From assembly GCA_023386815.1 (NCBI GenBank), contig JAEWIZ010000011.1:1-32588 (forward strand): a stretch of DNA of 32,588 nucleotides, in the 5' to 3' direction. Below are positions 7,774 through 17,238 of the stretch, in pieces. Source of the stretch: Bacillota bacterium (GTDB taxonomy: Bacteria; Bacillota; Clostridia; Lachnospirales; Lachnospiraceae). Position 1 is the first letter of the stretch, and each line of letters starts with the position of its first letter. Both the position numbers and the translations under genes were made by a program. Under the pieces are notes generated by a model, which saw nothing but the letters and a program-made list of their open reading frames with translations, made no database searches and had not been told where the DNA came from.

Positions 7774-10700
7774 ATGTCCTTACAACTCTTTCTGGGAAGT
7801 GCCGGTTCGGGTAAATCCTATCAGTTATACCGTGAAATTATAGAAGAATCGAAAAAGAATCCGAATACTAATTATCTGGTGATTGTACCGGAACAATTTA
7901 CCTTACAAACTCAGAAGGATATCGTAACCATGCACCCGGAGCATGGGGTAATGAATGTGGATATCCTTAGCTTTCTGCGCTTTGCCTACCGTATCTTTGA
8001 AGAGGTTGGTGGAAATGACTGCCCTATTTTGGAGGATACCGGTAAAAGTATGGTACTGCGAAAGGTAGTTGCAGAAAAACGAAAGGATTTAATTCTTTTT
8101 GGTACAAATGTAAAGAAGACAGGGTTCATAAATGAGTTAAAATCCCTGCTTTCAGAGTTGTATCAATATAACGTGGGCGAGGAAGACTTTGAAAAGATGC
8201 AGAAGATAGCCCAGAAAAAACCGGTTTTAAAGGCTAAGCTTGCTGATCTACATACGGTATATGAAGGCTTTCGTGATTTTATGAAAGAGCGGTATATCAC
8301 GGCAGAAGAGATATTCCTGGTATTAAATCAGGTAATTGACCACTCAGAGTGGATTAAGGGAACCGTTATTTGTCTGGATGGATTTACAGGCTTTACACCC
8401 AGCCAGTATCAGCTCCTATTGAAAATGCTTGGTGCAGCGAAGAAGGTTATGGTCACTGTTACTCTGGATCCAAGGGAAGAGATCGGTCAGCAAGGAGGAG
8501 AGCATCAGTTATTTGGCTTGAGCCACAAGACAATTCAGAAATTATATAAGTTAGCCGAAGAGGCTCAGACGGCTATTGAACCACCTGTTTATGCGGAAAA
8601 AAGAAGTGGAAGTAAGGTGCCCTACCGTTTTCAGAAATCGGAAGCTCTTGCGGCTTTAGAACATAATCTATTCCGTTATCCCTACAGTTCCTACGAGAAG
8701 GAGCAAGAGGATATCAGAATTCACTGTACCAGAGATAGGAATGCTGAGGTAGCCTTTGTTGCCAGAGAGATTAAGCGTCTCGTACGTGAAGAAGGTTATC
8801 GTTATCGTGATATTGCTGTGGTAACCGGTGATATCAAGGAATATGGAAGAATTGCAAAGCGTTTGTTTACACAATCAGAGATTCCTTGTTTCATTGACTA
8901 TAAAAAGGATATTCTAAGTAATCCTTTTGTAGAGTTGCTGAGGGCTGCGGTTGTGGTAATCAGTGAGGATTTTAGCTATGAGGGAGTGTTTCGATATCTA
9001 AGATCAGGGATGGCAGGTTGTACGAAAGAGGAAACAGATATCTTGGAGAACTATGTATTGGCCACTGGTATCCGTGGGCATAAGAGATGGTCGGAACCTT
9101 TCGTTCGCAGATATCGCAGCAGGCAACCTTTGCAATTAGATGCAATTAATGAAATTCGAGTGAAAGTTATGGAAGAACTAGAGCCCCTTTATGTGGTATT
9201 AAAGGACAGGGAGAAGACATTACGTGATTATACTACCGCTTTATACCAGCTAGGGGTGAATTTAAAAATAGAGAAAAAGTTAGAACAATATCGTAGCAGT
9301 TTTGTGGAGGCAGGACAAACTTTGATTGCAAAGGAGTTTGAACAGGTTTACTCCATTGTTATGGATTTATATGATCAAATGGTATTATTGCTCGGCAACG
9401 AGAAATGTACTTTGAAGGAATTTGGAGAAATACTGGATACTGGTTTTGTGGAAGTAAAAGTTGGACTCATACCTCCTGGTGTGGACGAGGTAGTGATCGG
9501 TGATACAGAACGAACAAGACTCAAAGATATTCGGACACTGTTTTTCATCGGGGTAAACGAAGGAATTATCCCAGGGGCAATCGGAACTGGTGGAATTCTT
9601 TCCGATATTGAGCGAGAGCTGTTGATAAATAATGAGATTGAGTTAGCACCTACAAAACGCCAACAGGCTTTTACGGATCAGTTTTATATCTATCTGAATA
9701 TGACAAAACCAATGGAAAAGCTTTATATTACTTATCATAAGGTAAACGACGAAGGAAAATCCGTCAATCCCTCCTTCATAATCAATAAAGTAAAGCAATT
9801 ATTTCCGAAACTAATATTGGTGGATGAATGTGAAAATATAGAAACAGTGGAACAGATTCTTCGAGACGAGGGTTTGAATTATTTAACGGAAGGATTAAGA
9901 AACTATAACCAAAAAGAAGTTTCAGATTTGTGGCGGGAGCTGTATTTATATTATGTTGAAGATCCACATAAAAGGTGGATGTTAGATAAGCTGGTGGAAG
10001 GCGCATTTTTTGTTAATAAAGAGATGGGGATTTCAAAAGCAGCAGCAAAGCTATTATATGGAACTGAGTTAAAGGGTAGTGTTACCCGCCTTGAGAAATA
10101 TGCCGGCTGTGCATTTGCTCATTTTCTTGCCTATGGTCTATCACTGGAGCAAAGACAGGAGTATAAGCTGGCAGTTCCGGACATTGGTACCATATTTCAT
10201 AATGCAATTGATCATTTTTCAAAAAGGCTTGATACCGGGGAGTACACCTGGCATACCATTCCGGATGGGGTGAGGGAGCAGTGGGCAAAAGAAAGTGTGG
10301 CTTATGCGGTTGAGCAATACGAGAGCTCGGTGCTTCGTAGTACAGCAAGAAATGAGTACATGATTAAGCGTATGGAACGAATTACGGTTCGTACCCTTTG
10401 GGCTTTGTGCAACCAAATTAAGCAAGGGGCTTTCGAACCCTGGGGATATGAAAAGCAATTTAATCACGTTCCGGATATGATGCTTAGTTTGACCGGGCGA
10501 ATTGACCGCCTTGATATTTATGAAGAAGAGGATAAGGTCTTTGTTCGAGTAATTGACTATAAGTCAGGTAATACATATTTTGATTTAAGCAGTGTATACT
10601 ACGGTCTGCAGCAGCAGCTTTCCGTCTATTTAAGTGCAGCTCTTGATTATTTGAATCAAGAGTATCGTGGAAAAGAGATCGTTCCTGCAGGTATTTTCTA

Positions 10701-11166
10701 CTATCACATTGATGACCCGATTGTAGCAAAATCAGAACAGGCGGAAGAAGATATTTATAAGAGTCTTCGTATGAATGGCTTAGTGATTGAAGATAAAAAG
10801 GTGATTGGTTTAATGGATCATAAGTTAGCTGATGAGAATGAGAAGCTTCGAGCCTCTGCAAAATCAGATATCATACCCGTTGAGACAAACAAAGAAGGAG
10901 AACTTGGGAAGCGGTCGGTGGTAGCAACGAAGAAGCAGCTAAAGGCGCTTATTGATTATGTTAATGGTAAATTGGCCAAAGACAGTAAATTGATCCTTGA
11001 GGGAGATTCTGTTTTAAATCCATATAAAATGGGAGAGCATAGTGCCTGTGCTTACTGTGAATACCGGGGTGCCTGTGGCTTCGATAGCCGATTGCCAGGT
11101 TATAACTACCGTAATCTCACAAAGAAACCGGCAGATGAAATCAAAGCAGAGATATGGGGTGAGTAA
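7774..11166 (+). CDS. addB: AddB, ATP-dependent helicase/nuclease subunit B
   Basis: A 1130-residue subunit of AddAB, which resects double-strand DNA ends up to Chi and loads RecA. The P-loop GSAGSGKS is at residues 8-15. A RecB-type nuclease domain is marked by GRIDRLDIY and DYKSG (928-932). Four cysteines, C779, C1092, C1095 and C1101, match the known 4Fe-4S staple of AddB (one distant Cys, then CxxC and x5-C). The start is the ATG at 7774, which lies 7 bases after GGAGGG (7761-7766). An in-frame ATG at 7759 overlaps that ribosome binding site and is unlikely. addA begins directly after the stop codon, so the two are translationally coupled. Confidence 0.95.
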   Translation: MSLQLFLGSAGSGKSYQLYREIIEESKKNPNTNYLVIVPEQFTLQTQKDIVTMHPEHGVMNVDILSFLRFAYRIFEEVGGNDCPILEDTGKSMVLRKVVAEKRKDLILFGTNVKKTGFINELKSLLSELYQYNVGEEDFEKMQKIAQKKPVLKAKLADLHTVYEGFRDFMKERYITAEEIFLVLNQVIDHSEWIKGTVICLDGFTGFTPSQYQLLLKMLGAAKKVMVTVTLDPREEIGQQGGEHQLFGLSHKTIQKLYKLAEEAQTAIEPPVYAEKRSGSKVPYRFQKSEALAALEHNLFRYPYSSYEKEQEDIRIHCTRDRNAEVAFVAREIKRLVREEGYRYRDIAVVTGDIKEYGRIAKRLFTQSEIPCFIDYKKDILSNPFVELLRAAVVVISEDFSYEGVFRYLRSGMAGCTKEETDILENYVLATGIRGHKRWSEPFVRRYRSRQPLQLDAINEIRVKVMEELEPLYVVLKDREKTLRDYTTALYQLGVNLKIEKKLEQYRSSFVEAGQTLIAKEFEQVYSIVMDLYDQMVLLLGNEKCTLKEFGEILDTGFVEVKVGLIPPGVDEVVIGDTERTRLKDIRTLFFIGVNEGIIPGAIGTGGILSDIERELLINNEIELAPTKRQQAFTDQFYIYLNMTKPMEKLYITYHKVNDEGKSVNPSFIINKVKQLFPKLILVDECENIETVEQILRDEGLNYLTEGLRNYNQKEVSDLWRELYLYYVEDPHKRWMLDKLVEGAFFVNKEMGISKAAAKLLYGTELKGSVTRLEKYAGCAFAHFLAYGLSLEQRQEYKLAVPDIGTIFHNAIDHFSKRLDTGEYTWHTIPDGVREQWAKESVAYAVEQYESSVLRSTARNEYMIKRMERITVRTLWALCNQIKQGAFEPWGYEKQFNHVPDMMLSLTGRIDRLDIYEEEDKVFVRVIDYKSGNTYFDLSSVYYGLQQQLSVYLSAALDYLNQEYRGKEIVPAGIFYYHIDDPIVAKSEQAEEDIYKSLRMNGLVIEDKKVIGLMDHKLADENEKLRASAKSDIIPVETNKEGELGKRSVVATKKQLKALIDYVNGKLAKDSKLILEGDSVLNPYKMGEHSACAYCEYRGACGFDSRLPGYNYRNLTKKPADEIKAEIWGE

Positions 11167-14100
11167 ATGGGTTGGACGGTAGCGCAACAGAAAGTAATCG
11201 ATGCAAGAAATAAGAATTTACTTGTTTCCGCAGCAGCAGGATCCGGAAAGACGGCTGTATTAGTGGAACGTATTATTCAAATGATAACGGAGGGCGAGCA
11301 TCCTTTGGACATTGACCGCCTCTTGGTGGTAACCTTTACGAATGCAGCAGCAGCTGAAATGAGAGAGCGTATTGGAAAGGCTATCGATAAGAAGTTAAAG
11401 GATCACCCGGACAATGAACATTTACAAAAGCAAATCTCACTATTGCAGAGTGCTAACATCACAACCATACATAGCTTCTGCCTAAGCGTAATCCGCAATT
11501 ATTTTCACAGGATAGACCTGGATCCTTCCTTTAAAATAGCAGAAGAATCAGAAATTACACTGATAAAGTCAGATGTAATAGCGAGTATTCTAGAGCGTTG
11601 GTACGAAGAGGGAAGAGAGGATTTTCATGAATTTATTGAAAGTTACTCCTATTCCAAATCGGACTTACCAATCGAAGAGCTGATACTGCAGCTCTATAAT
11701 TTCTCAATGAGTGATCCCTGGCCAAAGACCTGGATTGCCGATAAAAAAAACATGTTTGCCCTTGAGAGCCTGGATCAGATGATTGCTGCGCCCTGGATGA
11801 AAGAGCTTTTAACCTATGTTAAAGCAGTGCTAAAGGATTTGGTGAAAAAGAATCAGGAAGCCATGGAGTTGTGTAATGAATCAGGCGGACCGGCGGCTTA
11901 TTTGCCCGCACTTTTGTCGGACTACGATTTATTATCGGAATTAATGTGCGCCCATACATATGAGGAAGGTGCTGCTTTGTTTCAAGGTATTACCTTTGAT
12001 CGCTTGTCAGGTAAAAAGGAAGAGGTAGACCCTTGGAAGAAGGATAAGGTAAAAGCACTTCGCGAAGAAGTCAAGAAGGGGCTAAAGGATCTGTCCGGTC
12101 AATTCTTCTTTCAAACCCCGGAAGAAATGCTACAGGATATGCAGGCAGTAGACAGGGTAATGCGGGTATTATTCGACCTTACCCTTGAGTTTATGGACGA
12201 GTTCGCAAAGAAGAAGGAAGAGAAAAACCTGATTGATTTTAATGATATAGAGCATCTTGCACTTAGGATATTAATTCAGGAGGCTGATTCGAAGGAAGCA
12301 ATTCTGACGGAGAATTCAGAAGAGGATATAGATGATTATCTAGATAAGAATGAAGATAACACGGAAAAGAAAGTAGAGAATAACAAAGAGGAGAAGTTGG
12401 AACGAGATTCAGGACGAAAAAAGATTCCTTCTCCAGCTGCTCTGGAACTGAGTGAGCAGTTTGAAGAAATTCTGATTGACGAGTACCAGGATAGCAATAT
12501 GGTTCAGGAAACAATTTTGCGAAGTATATCAAAGGAAGATTTGGGAAGACCAAATCGATTCATGGTTGGAGATGTGAAGCAAAGTATTTATAAGTTCCGC
12601 CTTGCTATGCCTGAAATTTTCATGGAGAAATACGCAAGCTATTTAGAAGAGGATTGCGATAGTGAGGGTAATAAGAATTTATACCAAAGAATTGATTTGG
12701 ATAGGAACTTTCGTAGTCGAGCTATTGTGTTAAACTATGTAAACCAGATTTTTGAACAGATTATGCAAGAGTCCGTTGGAGGTATTATCTATGACACTGC
12801 AGCTGCATTAAAATATGGTGGTTTATATGATGCTGAACCACAATTTGACTCTGAAATAACCGGTGACCTTAAGCTATTAGAGTCCAGAATGCCGGATGGG
12901 ATAGAGTTGCTACTCGTCACTGATCAAGAGTTAAAATCGCCGGAGAAAGTCTCTGAAAGTAACAGAGCAGAAAGAAACGAAGGCTCAAGGGATGAAACTG
13001 GTATTGCAGTTGAAGCTGATGAGGAATCAGAGGAGGAAGCGGCATATACCAAGAAGGAACTGGAAGCTAAAGCAATTGCAAAAAGAATACAGGAACTGAC
13101 GGATCCGCTTACTGGAATGCTGGTGTTGGATAAGGAGAAAAAGGTATATCGACCTGCAAGGTACAAAGATATTGTTATCTTACTGAGAAGTATGTCAAGC
13201 TGGTCAGAAGTATTTGTTAATACCTTGATGCAGGAAGGGATTACGGCTTATGCAGATACGGGAACGGGATATTTTCAAACCTTAGAAATTATGACCTTAC
13301 TGAATTTACTTCGGATTGTTGATAATCCCCGACAAGATATTCCTTTGGTGGGTGTCCTCTATTCCCCGATTGTTAATTTAACATCAACGGAATTAGCTAT
13401 TTTACGTGCATCGAACCGAGGTACCCACATGTACCAGGCCTTATTAGCTTATGTAGTGGAGGGGAATGATGGGGAGCTTAAAAATAAGTTAAGTACTTTT
13501 TTAAATTTACTTGAAAAATATCGATCCATGGTGAACTACAAACCAATTCATGAGTTGATACAGCAGGTTTTAGATGAAACAGGTTACTACTATTATATTA
13601 GTGCGATGCCCGGCGGTGACCGCAGGAAGGCCAATGTGGATATGCTTATCTCACAGGCGGTCAGATTTGAAAAGGGCAGCTATAGTGGATTGTTCCACTT
13701 TATCCGTTACATGGAAAAGCTCCATAAATACGAAATTGATTTTGGAGAAGCTTCTACGGCTGGTGAACAGGATGATACAGTTCGTATTATGAGTATTCAT
13801 AAAAGTAAGGGGCTAGAGTTTCCGATTGTTATAGTAGCTGGTATGAGTAAGAATTTTAATACACAGGATCTAAGAAGTAGTATTGTATTGCATAGTGAGC
13901 TGGGTGCGGGGCCGGAATATATTGATAGCAAGCATCGAACCAAGGTGCCCACACTTCTTAAGAAGATTATTCAAAAGAAAATTCAGATAGAAAACCTTGG
14001 AGAAGAACTTCGTGTCTTATATGTTGCTATGACGAGAGCCAAGGAGAAGTTAATTTTATCTGGATTTATTAAATCCGTAGAGGTATTAAAGGCAAAAGGT

Positions 14101-15090
14101 TTCTCATTCTTTGAATTACTGTCTTCAAAAAGCTATATGGATCTAGTTCTTCCCTCCATGCTAAATCGTATGGGGACGCAGCCGGAGATTCTTAATTTGC
14201 CGTATTCGTGGAAACAAGGTGATATGAGGATTGATATTCTTTCTCTGACAGAAGTCCTGAATAAGGAAGTGAGTAAACAAATCTTTTTGAATAAGGATAA
14301 AGAAGAACTGTTAAGGATAAAGCGAGATGAAGTATATGATGTAGAATTGAAGGATGAAATTATAAGAAGGCTTAACTATAGTTATCCATATGAAAAAGAG
14401 GCAAACTTAAAGATAAAAATGACAGTATCGGAGTTGAAAAAACTTGGTCAGAATATAGATGACGAGGATAGCTTGCAGTTATATTCAAAACCGCAAAGGC
14501 TTGTATTACCAGAGGAAACGGAGAATATGAGCGCTACCATACCAAGTTTCTTAAAGCAGGAAGAGAGCGTAATATCAGGGACAGATAGAGGTACACTTTA
14601 TCACAAAGTATTGGAATTGTTAGAACTCGCTAATGTAAAGAGTAAAAAGGATGTCCAGACTCAAATTAACAAAATGATTCAGGAAGGTTACATAAAACAA
14701 GAGGATTCAAAAAAGATAAAATTAGATTACATTTATAATTTTGCAGCGAGTGGCATTGCAAAGCGAATGCTACTAGCTAAGTCAAAGGAGAAGCTTTTTA
14801 AAGAAAAGCAATTTGTAATGGGCCTAAAAGCTTCTGAGGTTATAAAGGAATCTAATAGTGAAGAGCTGATTTTAATCCAAGGTATTATTGACGTATTTTT
14901 TGAAGAAGACGGGGAACTGGTATTACTGGATTATAAATCAGACTTAGTGGATAGTGAGGAACAGTTAATAAAACGGTATAAAGTTCAACTTGATTATTAC
15001 CGAAAAGCACTGGAACAGATGCAGCGAAAACCAGTGAAGGAGATGATCATTTATTCTCTGCCTCTAGCAAGAGAAATCAGAATAGATTAA
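11167..15090 (+). CDS. addA: AddA, ATP-dependent helicase/nuclease subunit A
   Basis: A 1307-residue UvrD/RecB-like 3'-5' helicase with a C-terminal nuclease, the motor of AddAB. A Q-motif-like start WTVAQQKVI precedes Walker A AAGSGKT (23-29). FTNAAAAEMRERI is motif Ia, ILIDEYQDSN (D438/E439) is motif II, VGDVKQSIYKFR is motif III, IMSIHKSKGLEFPIVIVAG is motif V and RVLYVAMTRAKEKL is motif VI. The nuclease motif is LLDYKSD with D1255 and K1257. The start overlaps the end of addB (stop then ATG with no gap), with GGGGTGAG as ribosome binding site. It is longer than the roughly 1230-residue Bacillus protein, mainly because of two highly charged insertions at about 378-421 and 588-628. Confidence 0.95.
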   Translation: MGWTVAQQKVIDARNKNLLVSAAAGSGKTAVLVERIIQMITEGEHPLDIDRLLVVTFTNAAAAEMRERIGKAIDKKLKDHPDNEHLQKQISLLQSANITTIHSFCLSVIRNYFHRIDLDPSFKIAEESEITLIKSDVIASILERWYEEGREDFHEFIESYSYSKSDLPIEELILQLYNFSMSDPWPKTWIADKKNMFALESLDQMIAAPWMKELLTYVKAVLKDLVKKNQEAMELCNESGGPAAYLPALLSDYDLLSELMCAHTYEEGAALFQGITFDRLSGKKEEVDPWKKDKVKALREEVKKGLKDLSGQFFFQTPEEMLQDMQAVDRVMRVLFDLTLEFMDEFAKKKEEKNLIDFNDIEHLALRILIQEADSKEAILTENSEEDIDDYLDKNEDNTEKKVENNKEEKLERDSGRKKIPSPAALELSEQFEEILIDEYQDSNMVQETILRSISKEDLGRPNRFMVGDVKQSIYKFRLAMPEIFMEKYASYLEEDCDSEGNKNLYQRIDLDRNFRSRAIVLNYVNQIFEQIMQESVGGIIYDTAAALKYGGLYDAEPQFDSEITGDLKLLESRMPDGIELLLVTDQELKSPEKVSESNRAERNEGSRDETGIAVEADEESEEEAAYTKKELEAKAIAKRIQELTDPLTGMLVLDKEKKVYRPARYKDIVILLRSMSSWSEVFVNTLMQEGITAYADTGTGYFQTLEIMTLLNLLRIVDNPRQDIPLVGVLYSPIVNLTSTELAILRASNRGTHMYQALLAYVVEGNDGELKNKLSTFLNLLEKYRSMVNYKPIHELIQQVLDETGYYYYISAMPGGDRRKANVDMLISQAVRFEKGSYSGLFHFIRYMEKLHKYEIDFGEASTAGEQDDTVRIMSIHKSKGLEFPIVIVAGMSKNFNTQDLRSSIVLHSELGAGPEYIDSKHRTKVPTLLKKIIQKKIQIENLGEELRVLYVAMTRAKEKLILSGFIKSVEVLKAKGFSFFELLSSKSYMDLVLPSMLNRMGTQPEILNLPYSWKQGDMRIDILSLTEVLNKEVSKQIFLNKDKEELLRIKRDEVYDVELKDEIIRRLNYSYPYEKEANLKIKMTVSELKKLGQNIDDEDSLQLYSKPQRLVLPEETENMSATIPSFLKQEESVISGTDRGTLYHKVLELLELANVKSKKDVQTQINKMIQEGYIKQEDSKKIKLDYIYNFAASGIAKRMLLAKSKEKLFKEKQFVMGLKASEVIKESNSEELILIQGIIDVFFEEDGELVLLDYKSDLVDSEEQLIKRYKVQLDYYRKALEQMQRKPVKEMIIYSLPLAREIRID

Positions 15091-15295
15091 TCTAAGATGG
15101 GAACACTTTATATGAATCACGCAGATAGACCGATAGAAGTGATCTATTTGTAATGAATGATAGGCGCAGAGCTAATACACCTTCGTTTGTAAAATACTGT
15201 AACAAATATTATTGCAAGAATCGATCAGCTATGTGTATTTGGCAAACGTTAGATAGGAATTAGACACTATATTTACAGATAAAAGGAGTGTTCCT

Positions 15296-15502
15296 ATGGG
15301 TAAGAAAAAGGAAGAAGAAATTGATTTAGAACATATAAAACCGGAAGAGGCTATCAAATATGAGATAGCAGAGGAGCTTGGATATTTGGATAAAGTTATG
15401 AAAAGTGGCTGGAAGTCCCTTACGGCGAAGGAGTCCGGAAGAATTGGTGGATTAATGGCAAAGAAAAAGAGAGAAGAGAAACAAAAACAAGGCGAAATAT
15501 AG
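15296..15502 (+). CDS. Small acid-soluble spore protein, alpha/beta type
   Basis: A 68-residue lysine/glutamate-rich protein. The core KYEIAEELGYLDKV, followed by ESGRIGGLMAKK, matches the alpha/beta SASP pattern (KYEIAxELG and GGxxxK blocks). These proteins coat and protect spore DNA and are later cut by the GPR protease at the E-I bond, which is present here in KYEIA. This form has an extra charged N-terminal tail (about 20 residues) and a different middle, as seen in clostridial variants. AAAAGGAGTG precedes the ATG. Expression in the forespore (sigma G) is expected from the family, but I could not pin down the promoter. Confidence 0.8.
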   Translation: MGKKKEEEIDLEHIKPEEAIKYEIAEELGYLDKVMKSGWKSLTAKESGRIGGLMAKKKREEKQKQGEI

Positions 15503-15527
15503 CAACGAGGGTTGCAATAGAATTAGT

Positions 15528-15592
15528 AGAACTAAAAAGAGCTGGAACAAGGTTTAAATCATCTGTGAACTTGTTTCTAGCTCTTTTTAGTT
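15528..15592. terminator. Bidirectional terminator, spore protein / ROK regulator
   Basis: CTAAAAAGAGCT and AGCTCTTTTTAG form the outer arms, and GAACAAG pairs with CTTGTTTC inside. A/T runs on both sides suit termination in both directions between convergent genes. Confidence 0.75.
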
Positions 15593-15633
15593 ATGATGGA
15601 AAAAGGAAGGATAGGTAATAGCACATTCAAAGA

Positions 15634-16794
15634 TTATCCCCGAATATCAATGTGATTCAGTTTAAGAACCTCCACACCCAGGAAACCTTTAATAGCGACG
15701 CAAATACCGCCAAGTAGGATTGAAGTATCCTGTAATACGGAGGGAACAATACTAATATAGCTGTTCATCTTACTGGATAACGCGTCTTGAATTCGCTCTG
15801 TAATATGTGGAAATTGGATGGTAAAAGCACTATTAATAATTACGATATCAGGATTATAGGCATTTAATATATTATTGATTCCAATCGACATATATTTGAT
15901 AAAGTCTTCCATAATGATAAGAGCATCTGCATCATTTGCTTCATAGGCTTCGATAAACTGCTCAAAACTTACTTCCTCAAGATTTTTTATAGAAGAAAAC
16001 TCTTTTAATAAAGAGCGCTCAGAGGCATATTGTTCGAAACAGCCTTTGTTACCACAAGGACATTGCCTTCCCTCGATGTCAATAATGGTATGTCCGAATT
16101 CACCAGCTCTCCCGTTGTATCCGGTATAAAGCTGATCATTAATGATGATACCAAGGCCAATACCGGAGTGAACACTGATATTAGCAATATTAGAATAGTC
16201 ATATTGAAAGGTTTTTTCACCAATAACAGAAAGATTGGCTTCGTTTTCTAAATACACTGGTACACTAAAATGCTGTTCGAGACCATCTGCTAAATTGATG
16301 CCGGTTAAGTTATAGTAGGGTGCAAAGGAAACCTGGTTATTGGCTATAACTCCATGAATACCCAGGGTAATACCAACTAATCCATAGTCAGAATCTTTGG
16401 GAAGCTTCATGGATTCTATGAGTTCAATTAATACATTTATCATGTTAGATGTATTTTTCGGAGTTTTAATCTGCTTTAAGCTGCAGTCTTCGCCCACCAG
16501 ATCAGATACCAGAGCAGATATGGTATCAACACCGATATCAATACCAATTACATAACCTGCTTTCTTGTGAAGGCTAAGTAAAATTGGTTTTCTCCCCAAA
16601 CTTGTATCATCACTTCCGATCTCAATTACCAGTTTTTTATTGATTAATTCTTGCACAATTGCAGAAATAGTAGCTTTCGTCAAGCCCAGATATTTTGCTA
16701 TTGCAGCTCTGGAAATACTATTATTATTAATGATTGTTTCCAGCACTAATTTTGTATTTATATCTCTTATGAGTTCCTTACTTCCTGTTACCAT
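15634..16794 (-). CDS. ROK-family transcriptional repressor, XylR-like
   Basis: A 386-residue repressor. The N-terminal winged helix-turn-helix (about 10-70) includes ISRAAIAKYLGLTKATISAIVQELI. The ROK sugar-binding domain follows with an ATP/sugar-fold start GIDIGVDTISALV and the zinc signature GHTIIDIEGRQCPCGNKGC, with C245, C247 and C252 plus the preceding His. Members of this family (XylR, NagC) bind palindromic operators and release DNA when bound to a sugar. It is divergent from xylulokinase, so it is probably the xylose-responsive repressor of that gene and of itself. Two candidate operators lie in the shared 444-base region. AAAGGCG precedes the ATG. Effector identity is inferred from context only. 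Confidence 0.85.
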   Translation of the reverse strand: MVTGSKELIRDINTKLVLETIINNNSISRAAIAKYLGLTKATISAIVQELINKKLVIEIGSDDTSLGRKPILLSLHKKAGYVIGIDIGVDTISALVSDLVGEDCSLKQIKTPKNTSNMINVLIELIESMKLPKDSDYGLVGITLGIHGVIANNQVSFAPYYNLTGINLADGLEQHFSVPVYLENEANLSVIGEKTFQYDYSNIANISVHSGIGLGIIINDQLYTGYNGRAGEFGHTIIDIEGRQCPCGNKGCFEQYASERSLLKEFSSIKNLEEVSFEQFIEAYEANDADALIIMEDFIKYMSIGINNILNAYNPDIVIINSAFTIQFPHITERIQDALSSKMNSYISIVPSVLQDTSILLGGICVAIKGFLGVEVLKLNHIDIRG

Positions 16795-16908
16795 TACAGT
16801 CGCCTTTCATAGAATCGAATTATTTACACATACACTAAAATTAAGTAAAAGTTCTTGAATTATGATTATGGTAGCATAAAAGCTTTTATTTGGGAAGAGA
16901 AATGTGGT

Positions 16909-16931
16909 ATTTGTTTTGATAATTAACAAAT
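16909..16931. promoter_or_regulatory. Candidate ROK/XylR operator
   Basis: ATTTGTT and AACAAAT form perfect 7-base arms around a 9-base spacer. This resembles the TTTGTT/AACAAA core of Bacillus xyl operators, and it sits in the region shared with the repressor gene. Binding is inferred. Confidence 0.5.
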
Positions 16932-16990
16932 GTTTTGGTAATGAATCTCTATGAGACTAAGGTAATTTTGCTGAAAAAGAGCTTTCTCTA

Positions 16991-17019
16991 TTGACAGAAA
17001 AGTAGCAAATTGGTATAGT
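16991..17019 (+). promoter_or_regulatory. xylB promoter
   Basis: TTGACA (16991-16996) and TATAGT (17014-17019) with a 17-base spacer make a near-consensus housekeeping promoter. The predicted start is near 17026, leaving a leader of about 210 nt. Confidence 0.75.
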
Positions 17020-17027
17020 AAATGTAA

Positions 17028-17045
17028 TATAGTTTATTGACTATA
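17028..17045. promoter_or_regulatory. Second candidate operator at the xylB start
   Basis: TATAGT and ACTATA flank TTATTG, a perfect 6-base palindrome immediately downstream of the predicted transcription start, a position suited to repression. Confidence 0.45.
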
Positions 17046-17120
17046 CGAAACCTGAAAGTAAATATGTGCAAAGAAAAAACTCATCGTTATCGGATAAGAA
17101 AAAAGAAAAATTACTTAAAC

Positions 17121-17230
17121 AGGAAAGTTGATCATAACTTCTTTCCTAAAATGGAAAGGAGACCAAAGTCGACTTTCTCAAAATTGAAAGGAGACCAAAC
17201 TCTCCTTTCTTAAAAACTGAAAGGAGAGTT
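17121..17230 (+). repeat. Tandem SD / anti-SD hairpin repeats in the xylB leader
   Basis: Purine blocks (AGGAAAG at 17121; GAAAGGAG at 17154, 17186 and 17219) alternate with pyrimidine blocks (CTTTCCT at 17141, CTTTC at 17173, TCTCCTTTC at 17201). The period is 32-33 bases. TCTCCTTTC (17201-17209) pairs perfectly either with GAAAGGAGA upstream (17186-17194, 6-nt loop) or, extended to AACTCTCCTTTC (17198-17209), with the true ribosome binding site GAAAGGAGAGTT (17219-17230, 12 bp, 9-nt loop). The two states are mutually exclusive. The upstream pairing would free the ribosome binding site. Confidence 0.75.
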
Positions 17231-17238
17231 AGAAAACG

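Larger units (their letters stand above)
16795..17238. promoter_or_regulatory. Divergent control region, ROK repressor / xylulokinase
   Basis: A 444-base region with no coding sequence. It holds one palindrome near the repressor (16909-16931), a strong xylB promoter (16991-17019), a second palindrome just after the predicted start (17028-17045), and about 210 nt of xylB leader ending in tandem hairpin repeats (17121-17230). Confidence 0.7.

Noticed and set aside
10079..10861. Several ORFs of 64-125 codons opposite or out of frame with addB
   Set aside because: They are shadows of a highly conserved coding region and lack ribosome binding sites.
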